From the NCBI GenBank assembly GCA_021404685.1, contig QWHC01000010.1:1-64000 (forward strand): 64,000 nucleotides of DNA. Direction: 5' to 3'. A program made the translations under genes and the position numbers. The notes below the pieces were generated by a model, which was given only the letters and a program-made list of their open reading frames with translations, did not search any database and was not told where the DNA came from. Below, one piece after another: positions 45,550 through 53,506 of this stretch; positions within the stretch are counted from its first letter, which is position 1, and the number at the start of each line of letters is the position of its first letter. Origin of the DNA: Chloroflexi bacterium CFX4 (GTDB lineage: Bacteria > Chloroflexota > Anaerolineae > Aggregatilineales > UBA2796).

Positions 45550-48066
45550 ATGAGTGAACAGACACCACCCCTTGATCAGAGCCAGCAGTTGGCAGAGATC
45601 AAGCAGGATTACGACCAAAAATATGGCTTTCATGTGCCGGATACGGGCTACGCCTTCAAGAGCCAGAAAGGCTTAAGCCGCGATGTGGTTGTCGCCATCA
45701 GCGAGATGAAAGGCGAACCGCAGTGGATGCGCGATTTCCGCCTGCGCTCGCTGGATATTTTCTACCGCAAGCCGATGCCTACCTGGGGCGGCGATCTGAG
45801 CGGCATTGACTTTGACGACATCTACTACTATGTGCGGGCAACGGATCGCCAGCAGCGCTCTTGGGACGAGGTGCCGGAAGACATCAAGTACACCTTTGAT
45901 CGGCTGGGCATCCCAGAAGCAGAGCAGAAGTTCCTTGCCGGCGCCGGCGCGCAGTTCGAGTCTGAGGTGGTCTACCATTCCATCCGCAAGGATTTGGAAG
46001 AAAAAGGCGTGATCTTCCTCGATACCGACGGCGCACTGCGCGAGCATCCTGAGCTTTTCCGCGAATATTGGGCAACCGTCATCCCACCGACGGATAACAA
46101 GTTCGCCGCGTTGAACAGCGCGGTGTGGTCGGGCGGCTCGTTCATCTACGTGCCGAAGGGCGTGCATGTGGAAATGCCCTTGCAGGCGTATTTCCGCATC
46201 AACACCAACAACATGGGTCAGTTTGAGCGCACGCTGATCATCGTGGATGAAGGCGCATCCGTCCATTACGTCGAAGGCTGCTTGCCGCCCGGTGAACAAG
46301 TTAGCTTGGGCGATCGTTGGGTAACTGTTGAGGCAGTTAGCCCCGGCGACACAGTCATGAACAGTGATGGTTGCCAGGCGGTTGTTGAAAGTGTGCGTGC
46401 GCGCCCCTTTAAGGGCAATCTGATAGAGATTAAGCCACTTTCGGCGGCGAATACCTTCCGCCTGACGCCCGAACATCCGGTGCTTGCCATCAAGCGAGAG
46501 GCTGTGCGTGTCAAACGTGCTGCGCGCAGGGCAAATTGGAAGCCCGAAGTTAACCCTGATCTTTTGGAAAGCACTGAACCGCAGTTCACGCCAGCCGGTG
46601 AGCTTCAGGAAGGTGATTTCATCGTCTTTCCAATTTCCAAACTCACACGCCCTGATCCACGCCTGACTGTGGACGTGATGCGCTTGTTAGGGTACTACCT
46701 TGCCGAAGGTTCGGCGTATATTCACAATAAATTAAAGCAGCCTGTTGTACGCTTCAGCTTCAATGAATCCGAACGCGAGATGATTGAAGAAGTGAAGGCG
46801 CTCATTGAGCGTGTGGTAGGTAAGCCTGCAATGGAAGTTAGCCAGAAGAACCGCCACAGCACTGATGTGCGCGTCTATTCGCAACTGCTTATGGACTTGT
46901 GCCTTGAGCATTGTGGTAAGGGTGCAGCAACCAAGCAGCTTAGCAAAGCGGTGATGGAGCAGCCCACGGAGAAACAAGCCCACTTGCTGGAAACCTACTT
47001 CAAAGGCAAGGGCAGCGTCTATCTGAAGCGCAAGCATGTGATGCTGCGTGCTGCAACTGCTTCGCAGATGTTGGCGTGGCAATTGCAGGAACTTTTGGCG
47101 CGGCAAGGCCACTATGCCACAATCAATATCCGTAAAGGCGGTAAGGATAGCATTCAAGGGCGTGAGATTACACGGCGCGATCAATATATCCTCTACTACT
47201 CGCCCGATAAGCAACACAGTCAAGTGCGCCGCGTGCGTGATTACTTCCTTGTGCCGATCAAGAAGATCACGCAGCATCCCTATGAGGGACCTGTCTATAA
47301 CTTTGAACTGACTCATGCGCCCAATGCTTACGTTGTGAAAGGCTTTGCCGTTCATAACTGCACCGCGCCAACCTATTCAAGCAATAGCCTGCATAGCGCA
47401 GTGGTCGAGATCATTGTGAAGAAGGGCGGACGCGCACGCTATACCACTATCCAGAACTGGTCAAACAATGTCTATAACCTTGTTACCAAGCGCGCCGTCG
47501 CTCATCAAGATGCAGTGATGGAATGGGTAGATGCAAATATAGGGAGCCTGATTACTAGTAAGTATCCGTCGGTATATTTAATAGGAGAGCGCGCCCACGG
47601 CGAAGTTCTGTCAGTCGCCTTTGCTGGTAAAGGACAACACCAAGATGCCGGCGGCAAGATCGTCCATGTGGCGCCGCATACCAGCAGCCAGATCATCAGT
47701 AAGTCTATCTCTATGCATGGCGGGCGCTCTACCTATCGCGGTCTACTGAAAGTGCATAAAGGCGCTGAGGGCAGCAAATCCAACGTGGTGTGCGACGCCC
47801 TGCTGATGGATGAAACCAGCCGCACCGATACCTACCCATCCATCGAGATTGATGAGAAGGACGTGACCATTGGGCATGAGGCGTCGGTCAGCAAGGTTAA
47901 CGAGGAGCAGTTGTTCTACATGATGTCGCGTGGGATTGATGAGGATACCGCCAACGCCATGATCGTCAGCGGCTTCATCGAGCCAATTGCGAAGGAGCTG
48001 CCAGCGGAATACAGCATTGAACTCTACCGCCTTGTGCAGTTGCAGATGGAAGGCTCCGTCGGCTAA
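45550..48066 (+). CDS. sufB: Fe-S scaffold protein SufB, interrupted by an intein
   Basis: The open frame is 838 residues. Removing the in-frame intein (46279-47358) leaves a 478-residue SufB, the normal length. The N-extein (1-243) runs from KYGFHVPDTGYAFKSQKGLS through NKFAALNSAVWSGGSFIYVPKGV to IVDEGASVHYVEG; the C-extein resumes CTAPTYSSNSLHSAVVEI and includes FAGKGQHQDAGGKIVHVAPHTS and IDEKDVTIGHEASVSKVNEEQLFYM. SufB is where the nascent cluster is assembled, with SufC and SufD. Production of active SufB should depend on protein splicing. Codons at about 47521-47590 are unlike the surroundings. sufD follows after 102 nt containing a hairpin. Confidence 0.96.
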   Translation: MSEQTPPLDQSQQLAEIKQDYDQKYGFHVPDTGYAFKSQKGLSRDVVVAISEMKGEPQWMRDFRLRSLDIFYRKPMPTWGGDLSGIDFDDIYYYVRATDRQQRSWDEVPEDIKYTFDRLGIPEAEQKFLAGAGAQFESEVVYHSIRKDLEEKGVIFLDTDGALREHPELFREYWATVIPPTDNKFAALNSAVWSGGSFIYVPKGVHVEMPLQAYFRINTNNMGQFERTLIIVDEGASVHYVEGCLPPGEQVSLGDRWVTVEAVSPGDTVMNSDGCQAVVESVRARPFKGNLIEIKPLSAANTFRLTPEHPVLAIKREAVRVKRAARRANWKPEVNPDLLESTEPQFTPAGELQEGDFIVFPISKLTRPDPRLTVDVMRLLGYYLAEGSAYIHNKLKQPVVRFSFNESEREMIEEVKALIERVVGKPAMEVSQKNRHSTDVRVYSQLLMDLCLEHCGKGAATKQLSKAVMEQPTEKQAHLLETYFKGKGSVYLKRKHVMLRAATASQMLAWQLQELLARQGHYATINIRKGGKDSIQGREITRRDQYILYYSPDKQHSQVRRVRDYFLVPIKKITQHPYEGPVYNFELTHAPNAYVVKGFAVHNCTAPTYSSNSLHSAVVEIIVKKGGRARYTTIQNWSNNVYNLVTKRAVAHQDAVMEWVDANIGSLITSKYPSVYLIGERAHGEVLSVAFAGKGQHQDAGGKIVHVAPHTSSQIISKSISMHGGRSTYRGLLKVHKGAEGSKSNVVCDALLMDETSRTDTYPSIEIDEKDVTIGHEASVSKVNEEQLFYMMSRGIDEDTANAMIVSGFIEPIAKELPAEYSIELYRLVQLQMEGSVG
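46279..47358 (+). mobile_element. SufB intein (360 residues) with LAGLIDADG-type endonuclease domain
   Basis: The element begins with Cys (CLPPGEQVSLGDRWVTVEAV, block A) and ends VKGFAVHN before a Cys at 47359 (blocks F and G: VYNFELTHAPNAYVV, then His-Asn plus Cys+1), so all splicing residues are present. Block B is RLTPEHPVLAI, with the T-x-x-H motif at 46465-46476. Between the splicing halves is a homing-endonuclease region: first motif LLGYYLAEGS (46684-46713) and second LLETYFKGKGSV (from 46984). The second motif normally has an acidic residue where Lys (46... AAG at 47008-47010) now stands, so cleavage activity is probably lost while splicing is intact. Insertion is between Gly and Cys of the SufB YVEGCTAP block, a conserved functional site. 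Confidence 0.95.
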
Positions 48067-48095
48067 GCACTGCCCAACAGCCTGATTAATCTAAG

Positions 48096-48123
48096 CAGAA
48101 GGCGGCAGTGTGTCCGCCTTCTG
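48096..48123 (+). promoter_or_regulatory. Hairpin between sufB and sufD
   Basis: A perfect 10-bp stem CAGAAGGCGG/CCGCCTTCTG with loop CAGTGTGT lies in the 102-nt gap. No T tract follows, so it is more likely an mRNA-stabilising or partial-attenuation structure than a full terminator. Confidence 0.5.
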
Positions 48124-48168
48124 TGTGAACCTGAACTTTATTCTTGCCCACACGGAGAAAGTTGAACC

Positions 48169-49518
48169 GTGACTCTACGCACCCGCAACAAATTAATCGC
48201 GCCAACGCTCACCCGCGAGATGGTTGAGCAGTTGAGCGCCAGCAAAAACGAACCGTCTTGGCTGCTGAACGCACGCCTGACGGCATGGGAACTCTATGAT
48301 ACGCTAAACATGCCCTCTATGCAGGCGGAAGCCTGGCGGCGCACCGATTACACCACCATTCGCTGGGAACAGGCAGGCAGCCTTGTGCAGGGCAGCTCCG
48401 CCGGTGTTGAGGTCATTCCCGCCGAAAATCTGGCGCCGCTGATCGGCGAGGCGCAGGGTGGCTTGATCGCCGCTGTGGACGGCAAAATCGTGCATAGCGA
48501 GCTGAGCGACGCGCTCAAGGCACAGGGCATCATCTTCTGCGATTTTGAGACCGCCGCCCGCGAACACGAAGCACTTTTCCGCACACACCTGATGACGACC
48601 GCTGTGCATCCCAATGAAGATAAGTTTGCCGCCATGCACGCCGCCTTCTGGACGCACGGCGTGTTCCTCTATGTGCCGCGTGGCAAGGCAGTCGAGCTGC
48701 CGCTGCACAGCGTTTTCTATAACACGACCAACGGCTTGACGCTTGGGCATGTGCTGGTTGTGGTTGAGGAGGGCGCGCAAGTCACCTACTTGCACGAATA
48801 CCGCTCGGCATCGGGCGTTGAGCAACACATGGCATACGTCGGCATGACTGAGCTGCTGATCGGTGAGCGCGCCAATCTGCGCTATGTGGCACTGCAAGAT
48901 TGGGCAGCGAACGCCAACGACATTCGCCACGAACGCGCACGGGTTGCCGCCAACGGTCAGTTGGACTGGATCATCGGCACGATGGGCGGGCGTTTTGTAA
49001 AGCAGTTCGCCGAGATCGAACTAGACGGCGAAGGCGCTTTCGGGCGCATGTCGGGCTTGTTCTTTGCGGATACCAACCAGTTCTTTGATCACGACACACA
49101 GCAAAATCACAACGCGCCACACACCACCAGCGACTTGCTGTTCAAAGGCGCGCTGAAAGATGAGGCGCGCACCGTCTGGCAGGGCATGATCAAGGTGTTG
49201 CCCAACGCCCAAAAGACCGATGGCTTTCAGGCGAACCGTAACCTGGTGCTGAGCAAAGCAGCACGCGCCGATTCGATTCCCGGCTTGGAGATCGAGGCGA
49301 ATGATGTGCGCTGCACGCATGCCGCCACCATTGGCAAACTGGAAGATGAACCGATCTTCTACCTGATGTCCCGCGGGATGACGCGCCAAGATGCCGAACG
49401 CCTGATCGTGGCAGGCTTCTTTGATCCGATCATGCAGCGCATTCCCTTTGAGGAAGTGCGCGCACGCCTGACCGCGCACATCGAAGAAAAGCTAGAGCGC
49501 ATGGCACAGTTAGCATAA
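48169..49518 (+). CDS. sufD: Fe-S scaffold protein SufD
   Basis: 449 residues starting at a GTG with GGAG upstream. It is the SufB paralogue that completes the SufBC2D scaffold. Landmarks are MPSMQAEAWRRTDYTTI near the N-terminus, GVFLYVPRGKAVELPLHSVF in the middle, and GQLDWIIGTMGGRFVKQFAEIELDGEGA, then IEANDVRCTHAATIGKLEDEPIFYLMSRG at the C-terminus, which contains the conserved Cys-Thr-His. There is no intein in this gene. The rhodanese gene follows after 12 nt. Confidence 0.95.
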   Translation: MTLRTRNKLIAPTLTREMVEQLSASKNEPSWLLNARLTAWELYDTLNMPSMQAEAWRRTDYTTIRWEQAGSLVQGSSAGVEVIPAENLAPLIGEAQGGLIAAVDGKIVHSELSDALKAQGIIFCDFETAAREHEALFRTHLMTTAVHPNEDKFAAMHAAFWTHGVFLYVPRGKAVELPLHSVFYNTTNGLTLGHVLVVVEEGAQVTYLHEYRSASGVEQHMAYVGMTELLIGERANLRYVALQDWAANANDIRHERARVAANGQLDWIIGTMGGRFVKQFAEIELDGEGAFGRMSGLFFADTNQFFDHDTQQNHNAPHTTSDLLFKGALKDEARTVWQGMIKVLPNAQKTDGFQANRNLVLSKAARADSIPGLEIEANDVRCTHAATIGKLEDEPIFYLMSRGMTRQDAERLIVAGFFDPIMQRIPFEEVRARLTAHIEEKLERMAQLA

Positions 49519-49530
49519 GGAGGATGAGGA

Positions 49531-50406
49531 ATGCTAGGCATTGATCCGAACATCAGCGCCAAGGGCTACGTGCAGCCGGAGGTGCTTGTCAGCACGCAGT
49601 GGGTGGCGGAAAACTTGAATAATCCTGCGATCCGCCTTGTCGAATCGAACGAGGATATTCTGCTCTATGATCAAGGGCATCTTCCCGGCGCCATCCAAAT
49701 TGACTGGGTGAGCGATCTCAACGATCAACTGCGCCGTGATTACCTTGACAGTGCGCGCTTTGCCGAACTCATGGCGCGCAGCGGCATCAGCAACGAGACG
49801 ACGGTGATCTTCTACGGCGATAAGAACAACTGGTGGGCGTGCTATGCCTTCTGGGTGTTCCAGCTCTTTGGGCATACCCATGCGCGCATCATGGATGGCG
49901 GGCGCAAGAAGTGGATTGATGAGGGGCGCGAACTCTCGCGGGAGAAGCCAAGCTATCCACGCGCTGAATACACCGCCCGCGAACGTGATGATAAGACCTT
50001 CCGCGCCTTCCGCGATCAGGTGATGGCGCACAGCAGCGCACGGCTGCCCATGATTGACGTTCGCAGCCCGAAAGAATTCAGCGGCGAACTGCTGCACATG
50101 GAGGCGTATCCGCAGGAAGGCGCGCTGCGCGGCGGACACATTCCCGGCGCTAAGAATGTGCCGTGGGCAACCGCCGCCAATGAGGATGGCACCTTTAAGC
50201 CTGCCGACGCACTGCGCGCCATTTACGAAGGGCAGATCGGCTTGACGCCAGAGGCAGATGTGGTCACCTACTGCCGCATTGGGGAGCGCAGCAGCCACAC
50301 CTGGTTTGTGCTACACTACTTGCTCGGCTACCCAAAGGTTCGCAACTACGACGGTTCGTGGACGGAATGGGGCAACTTGGTTGGCGCGCCCATTGAGCGC
50401 CCATAG
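49531..50406 (+). CDS. Two-domain rhodanese (thiosulfate/3-mercaptopyruvate sulfurtransferase)
   Basis: 291 residues in two rhodanese domains. The N-terminal one is structural ([42 protein letters not shown]). The C-terminal one is catalytic with the persulfide Cys in [20 protein letters not shown]; the CRxGER loop is of the thiosulfate type. It sits exactly between sufD and sufU, 12 nt after the former and 24 nt before the latter, so it is surely cotranscribed. In many SUF operons a SufS cysteine desulfurase occupies this place; here the rhodanese may supply or relay sulfane sulfur, a proposal by context only. Confidence 0.94.
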   Translation: MLGIDPNISAKGYVQPEVLVSTQWVAENLNNPAIRLVESNEDILLYDQGHLPGAIQIDWVSDLNDQLRRDYLDSARFAELMARSGISNETTVIFYGDKNNWWACYAFWVFQLFGHTHARIMDGGRKKWIDEGRELSREKPSYPRAEYTARERDDKTFRAFRDQVMAHSSARLPMIDVRSPKEFSGELLHMEAYPQEGALRGGHIPGAKNVPWATAANEDGTFKPADALRAIYEGQIGLTPEADVVTYCRIGERSSHTWFVLHYLLGYPKVRNYDGSWTEWGNLVGAPIERP

Positions 50407-50430
50407 CGCAGTGTGTCGTTGAGGTGAGGT

Positions 50431-50826
50431 ATGGACAGGCAGTTTTACATCGAGAACTTGCTCGATCACTATGAAAATCCGCGCAACCGCTACACGATGG
50501 AGGATGCCAGCGTTTCGATCAAGGGTGGCAATCCGGGCTGTGGCGATATTGTGACGATCTATCTAAAAGTGGACGCCGAAGAGCGCGTGCTTGCCGCCAG
50601 CTTTGAAGGCGAAGGCTGCACGATCTCACAGGCGGCGGCTTCCATGCTCACCGAGATGCTGATCGGTAAGACGCTCAGTGAAGTGCGCGAGATGGATATA
50701 GACGCCTTCATTGATGAGATCGGGCGCGAGGTGGTCATCTCGCGCCCGAAATGTGCCACGCTCGCCATCAATACGGCGAAGGCGGCTGAGCGTAAATATC
50801 GCGCTGAGCAGGCAAAGGCGGACTGA
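50431..50826 (+). CDS. sufU: SufU/IscU-like Fe-S scaffold or sulfur-transfer protein
   Basis: 131 residues with the three conserved cysteines of IscU/SufU proteins: NPGCGDIV (Cys37), GEGCTISQAAASM (Cys63) and SRPKCATLAIN (Cys108). In SufU these bind zinc and accept sulfur from SufS; in IscU they hold a nascent cluster. The N-terminus YIENLLDHYENPRNRYTMED is typical. It closes the suf operon; the convergent hydrolase gene ends 10 bp away. SufU normally works with SufS, which is not in this operon. Confidence 0.94.
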   Translation: MDRQFYIENLLDHYENPRNRYTMEDASVSIKGGNPGCGDIVTIYLKVDAEERVLAASFEGEGCTISQAAASMLTEMLIGKTLSEVREMDIDAFIDEIGREVVISRPKCATLAINTAKAAERKYRAEQAKAD

Positions 50827-50836
50827 GCTGCCCGCC

Positions 50837-51622
50837 TCACTTTGCTAACAAGAACTCTCGGATGTCCCTGATTAGGCGGTCGGGCGTATCCACCATCGGC
50901 AGGTGTCCGGCGTCGGGATAGAGCAGCGTTTTAGCGTGCGGCACGCCCTTTTGGAGCGCCTTTGCCTGATTCGGATGCACGATAAAATCCCACTTCCCAT
51001 AGATGCCTAAGGTCGGTGGGCGCACCTGATTGAGGTGCGGGCGCAGATCGGTACGGCGCAGCGTGCCAATGCTCTGAAAGAAGGAGTGCATGGAGACCTG
51101 CGTCATTTCGGCGCGCACTTGCCGATAGAACTTGTAGCCAGCGCGTGGTGTGGTCAGGTAGCCCCCTAAGAGCGTGAAGAAGGCAAGCAGCGGCGGCACC
51201 CGAAACAACAACCCTGCAATTGCAGGGATCCCAGAGAGCTTTAAGAGGACATTCAGCGAGCTGCCGTGAATTGGCGAGCCGATGACGGCTACCTTCACGA
51301 TCTTTTCAGGGTAGCGCATGGCAGTGCTAAGCGAGACGGTGCCACCCATCGAATGCCCGATCAGCGGCGCTTTGACAATGCCAAGCCGATCAATGAACTG
51401 ATTGACCATCTCGACGTAGTTATCTACGGTATAGCTTGTGCCGACGGATTCGCCAAAGCCCCAGAAATCTAGGGCGTAGGTGCGAAACTCTTTACCGAGC
51501 GACTCAATCGTCTGCCGCCAGACTGACCACGACTCCATCCAGCCGTGCAGCAAAATGACGGGACGCCCGCGCCCGTAGGCCTCGTAATGAATAATGCCCT
51601 GATCGGTTACCAGCGATGTCAC
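50837..51622 (-). CDS. Alpha/beta hydrolase
   Basis: 261 residues. The oxyanion region is VILLHGWMESWSVWRQTIES, the nucleophile elbow is LIGHSMGGTVSLSTAMRYPE (Ser near residue 93), the acid lies in YGKWDFIVHPNQAKAL, and the catalytic His in YPDAGHLPMVDTPDRL. There is no signal peptide. The family includes esterases, lactonases and C-C hydrolases; the substrate cannot be told. It is preceded on this strand by the GTPase gene, with an 82-bp gap containing a GCCGAG/CTCGGC hairpin (51651-51669). Confidence 0.9.
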   Translation of the reverse strand: MTSLVTDQGIIHYEAYGRGRPVILLHGWMESWSVWRQTIESLGKEFRTYALDFWGFGESVGTSYTVDNYVEMVNQFIDRLGIVKAPLIGHSMGGTVSLSTAMRYPEKIVKVAVIGSPIHGSSLNVLLKLSGIPAIAGLLFRVPPLLAFFTLLGGYLTTPRAGYKFYRQVRAEMTQVSMHSFFQSIGTLRRTDLRPHLNQVRPPTLGIYGKWDFIVHPNQAKALQKGVPHAKTLLYPDAGHLPMVDTPDRLIRDIREFLLAK

Positions 51623-51704
51623 CCGAAGGGTACTCCTGTGGGTAGCCTGCGCCGAGGGCTTAGCTCGGCACAGGGTGTGGCGTCATGGTTGGTGCAGCGG
51701 CGCT

Positions 51705-52247
51705 TTAGGTGTCCATCTCCTCTAGGATGGAATAGAGCAGTTCAAGCAGCACAGTCTTGACCTTCTCTTTATCTTTGGCAACGCAAGGCAGCAGCTTCAC
51801 ATTCTCATCAATCCGCAGCGCAATCCGCAAATCATCGGCCGGCCACGCCTCTTCCATATCCTGTTTATTGGCTGCCACCACATAGGGTGTGGGTGCATAG
51901 GCACGGAAGGTTTCTAGGATAGATTTTGCCTCGCGGAAGGTTTCGGGCTTGGTGCTATCCACCATCACCACGAAACCGAGCATCCCTTCCGCAAGGATTT
52001 CCCACATGAAGTCGAACCGCCGCTGACCGGGCGTCCCGAACAAATACAGCACCAAATCATCATCAATGGTGATGCGCCCGAAGTCCATCGCTACGGTGGT
52101 CTGATCTTTCACCGTTGCCTCGTAGGTGCCTTCGGAGACCTTTGTATCGGTAGAGACCACATCAATTTCGCTGATGGCGCGGATGAACTCCGTCTTGCCC
52201 GATGCGTAGGGTCCCGTGATGACCATTTTTACCGTTTGCATTGCCAT
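51705..52247 (-). CDS. Ras-like small GTPase (MglA/Arf-related)
   Basis: 180 residues. G1 is GPYASGKTEF, G3 is LFGTPGQRRFDFMWEIL (with Pro-Gly-Gln in place of Ala-Gly-Gln), and G4 is VAANKQDMEEAW. MglA-type and related bacterial GTPases have this Pro-Gly-Gln form and act as polarity or signalling switches. The start is ATG 52247, with 52241 as an alternative. It lies 90 bp downstream of the DUF4388 gene on the same strand, a common pairing in bacteria, often with roadblock/LC7 regulators; none is visible here. Confidence 0.92.
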   Translation of the reverse strand: MAMQTVKMVITGPYASGKTEFIRAISEIDVVSTDTKVSEGTYEATVKDQTTVAMDFGRITIDDDLVLYLFGTPGQRRFDFMWEILAEGMLGFVVMVDSTKPETFREAKSILETFRAYAPTPYVVAANKQDMEEAWPADDLRIALRIDENVKLLPCVAKDKEKVKTVLLELLYSILEEMDT

Positions 52248-52337
52248 AATGACCGCCCTGTTTGCTTTGCTATGTGGCTAAACACAGCCTTTTGAGAACT
52301 GGATAAAAGTGTTATTGACGAATGCCCGCGCCAACCC

Positions 52338-53237
52338 TTAGAGACTGCGAATACGGTCAATCAGTTTATTAATGACCGGGCGCTGGGGCATGGTGTTGGC
52401 TGTTTGGCTCGGACGCCGTGGCTTCGCCGCTTCGGGTGCCGCAGGCTTCACCAATTCTACCAAACCTGCGCTGAGGAGTCCGTAGACAATCTGCCGAATG
52501 CCCATCTCAGTCATGTTGCAGGCTTTAGCAATCTGCCGAATGGTGTTCTTGCCATTGATGAATGAAACGACGCGCCATTCTTCAACGCTCAATTGTACCT
52601 TGACCTTAGCGAATTTTTCAGCCGGCGATTCGGGAAAGCGCAGGGCAAAATCTAAATTGGGCAGCGCTTCCACCAACATTTTATCGCGGCTATCGCGCCG
52701 AATCATCTCGATAATTACGTTTTCCAGATCAATCGGCACGGTGATCTTATCCGGCGAAGGCAGATCGCCCTCTTCAAAGATGAACGGCTCTTTCGTCCAG
52801 TTGGCAAGGTCGTAGATGATCTCTAAGGTGTGCTGCTGAACGCTCTGAATAATATCCACCTGAGAGACGTAGTTCGCATTGATCAGCAGCAGCGCCAAGG
52901 CTTTATCGCTGGCACGCGCCGCTTTGCTCAGGATGATGCGGTGCTGTTCGTCGTTGAGCTTGCCCGCCTTGTGCAAGACAGTCGCCAGGTGATCTTCTTG
53001 GCTGGCAAGGCGTGCGTGGATCAGCTTGCCTTCCCGAAAGGAGACCCGTGCGCGTTCGGAGCCGGTTTGCAGCTCTGGGCGTTTGGTTTCGCCATCACCC
53101 ATGATGATTTCGCGCCCGGTTGGCACGCCTTCATAAATGCGAAGGGTGCCTGTTTTTTTGGCAAGGTTAATTAGGTGCAGCAGTTGGGTGGTATGTAGGT
53201 CTTGAAGGGTGCCCTTCAATTGTCTTGGTCTTGCCAT
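52338..53237 (-). CDS. DUF4388 (PATAN-like) domain protein
   Basis: 299 residues. The N-terminal 115 residues are a DUF4388/PATAN domain (LKGTLQDLHTTQLLHLINLAKKTGTLRI, RVSFREGKLIHARLAS, HRIILSKAARASDKALALLLI). A middle portion (about 125-200) continues the family pattern (EIIYDLANWTKEPFIFEEGDLP). Around 215-265 is a winged-helix-like segment (VVSFINGKNTIRQIAKACNM, RQIVYGLLSAGLVELV). PATAN proteins act in signalling complexes, often as scaffolds near GTPases or receivers. It pairs with the GTPase gene downstream. The ATG has AAGGA upstream. Confidence 0.88.
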   Translation of the reverse strand: MARPRQLKGTLQDLHTTQLLHLINLAKKTGTLRIYEGVPTGREIIMGDGETKRPELQTGSERARVSFREGKLIHARLASQEDHLATVLHKAGKLNDEQHRIILSKAARASDKALALLLINANYVSQVDIIQSVQQHTLEIIYDLANWTKEPFIFEEGDLPSPDKITVPIDLENVIIEMIRRDSRDKMLVEALPNLDFALRFPESPAEKFAKVKVQLSVEEWRVVSFINGKNTIRQIAKACNMTEMGIRQIVYGLLSAGLVELVKPAAPEAAKPRRPSQTANTMPQRPVINKLIDRIRSL

Positions 53238-53506
53238 TATATCCTTGCCTCACTGGACTTCTTAGCTTGACGGTTATACTTACAATGACGCGCTATGGCA
53301 AGCCCAACACGCTTTCCGCCACACACTGGCGGTGTATGGACACTCGGCGTGAACAACCGCTGTGAACTGAGGCTTGCTTTGAACCCTGAGTGCGATTATA
53401 CAACGGGATTTTGTAGACTTCAAGTAGGCTAGGCGGCATCTGTGGGCAGGATCGTTTCACGTTTTGCTAACAAATGCACAAGCGTTTGGGCAAGTTCTGC
53501 CAATGG
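53238..53506. other. Intergenic region, no gene seen
   Basis: These 269 bp hold no supported gene; small frames here look like shadows. No clear promoter or terminator is identified. An AT-richer stretch around 53268-53292 lies just upstream of the DUF4388 gene. Confidence 0.4.

Noticed and set aside
46279-47358. Reading the insert in SufB as an insertion sequence or as a gene fusion
   Set aside because: It is in frame, has no inverted repeats, and carries complete intein splicing motifs.
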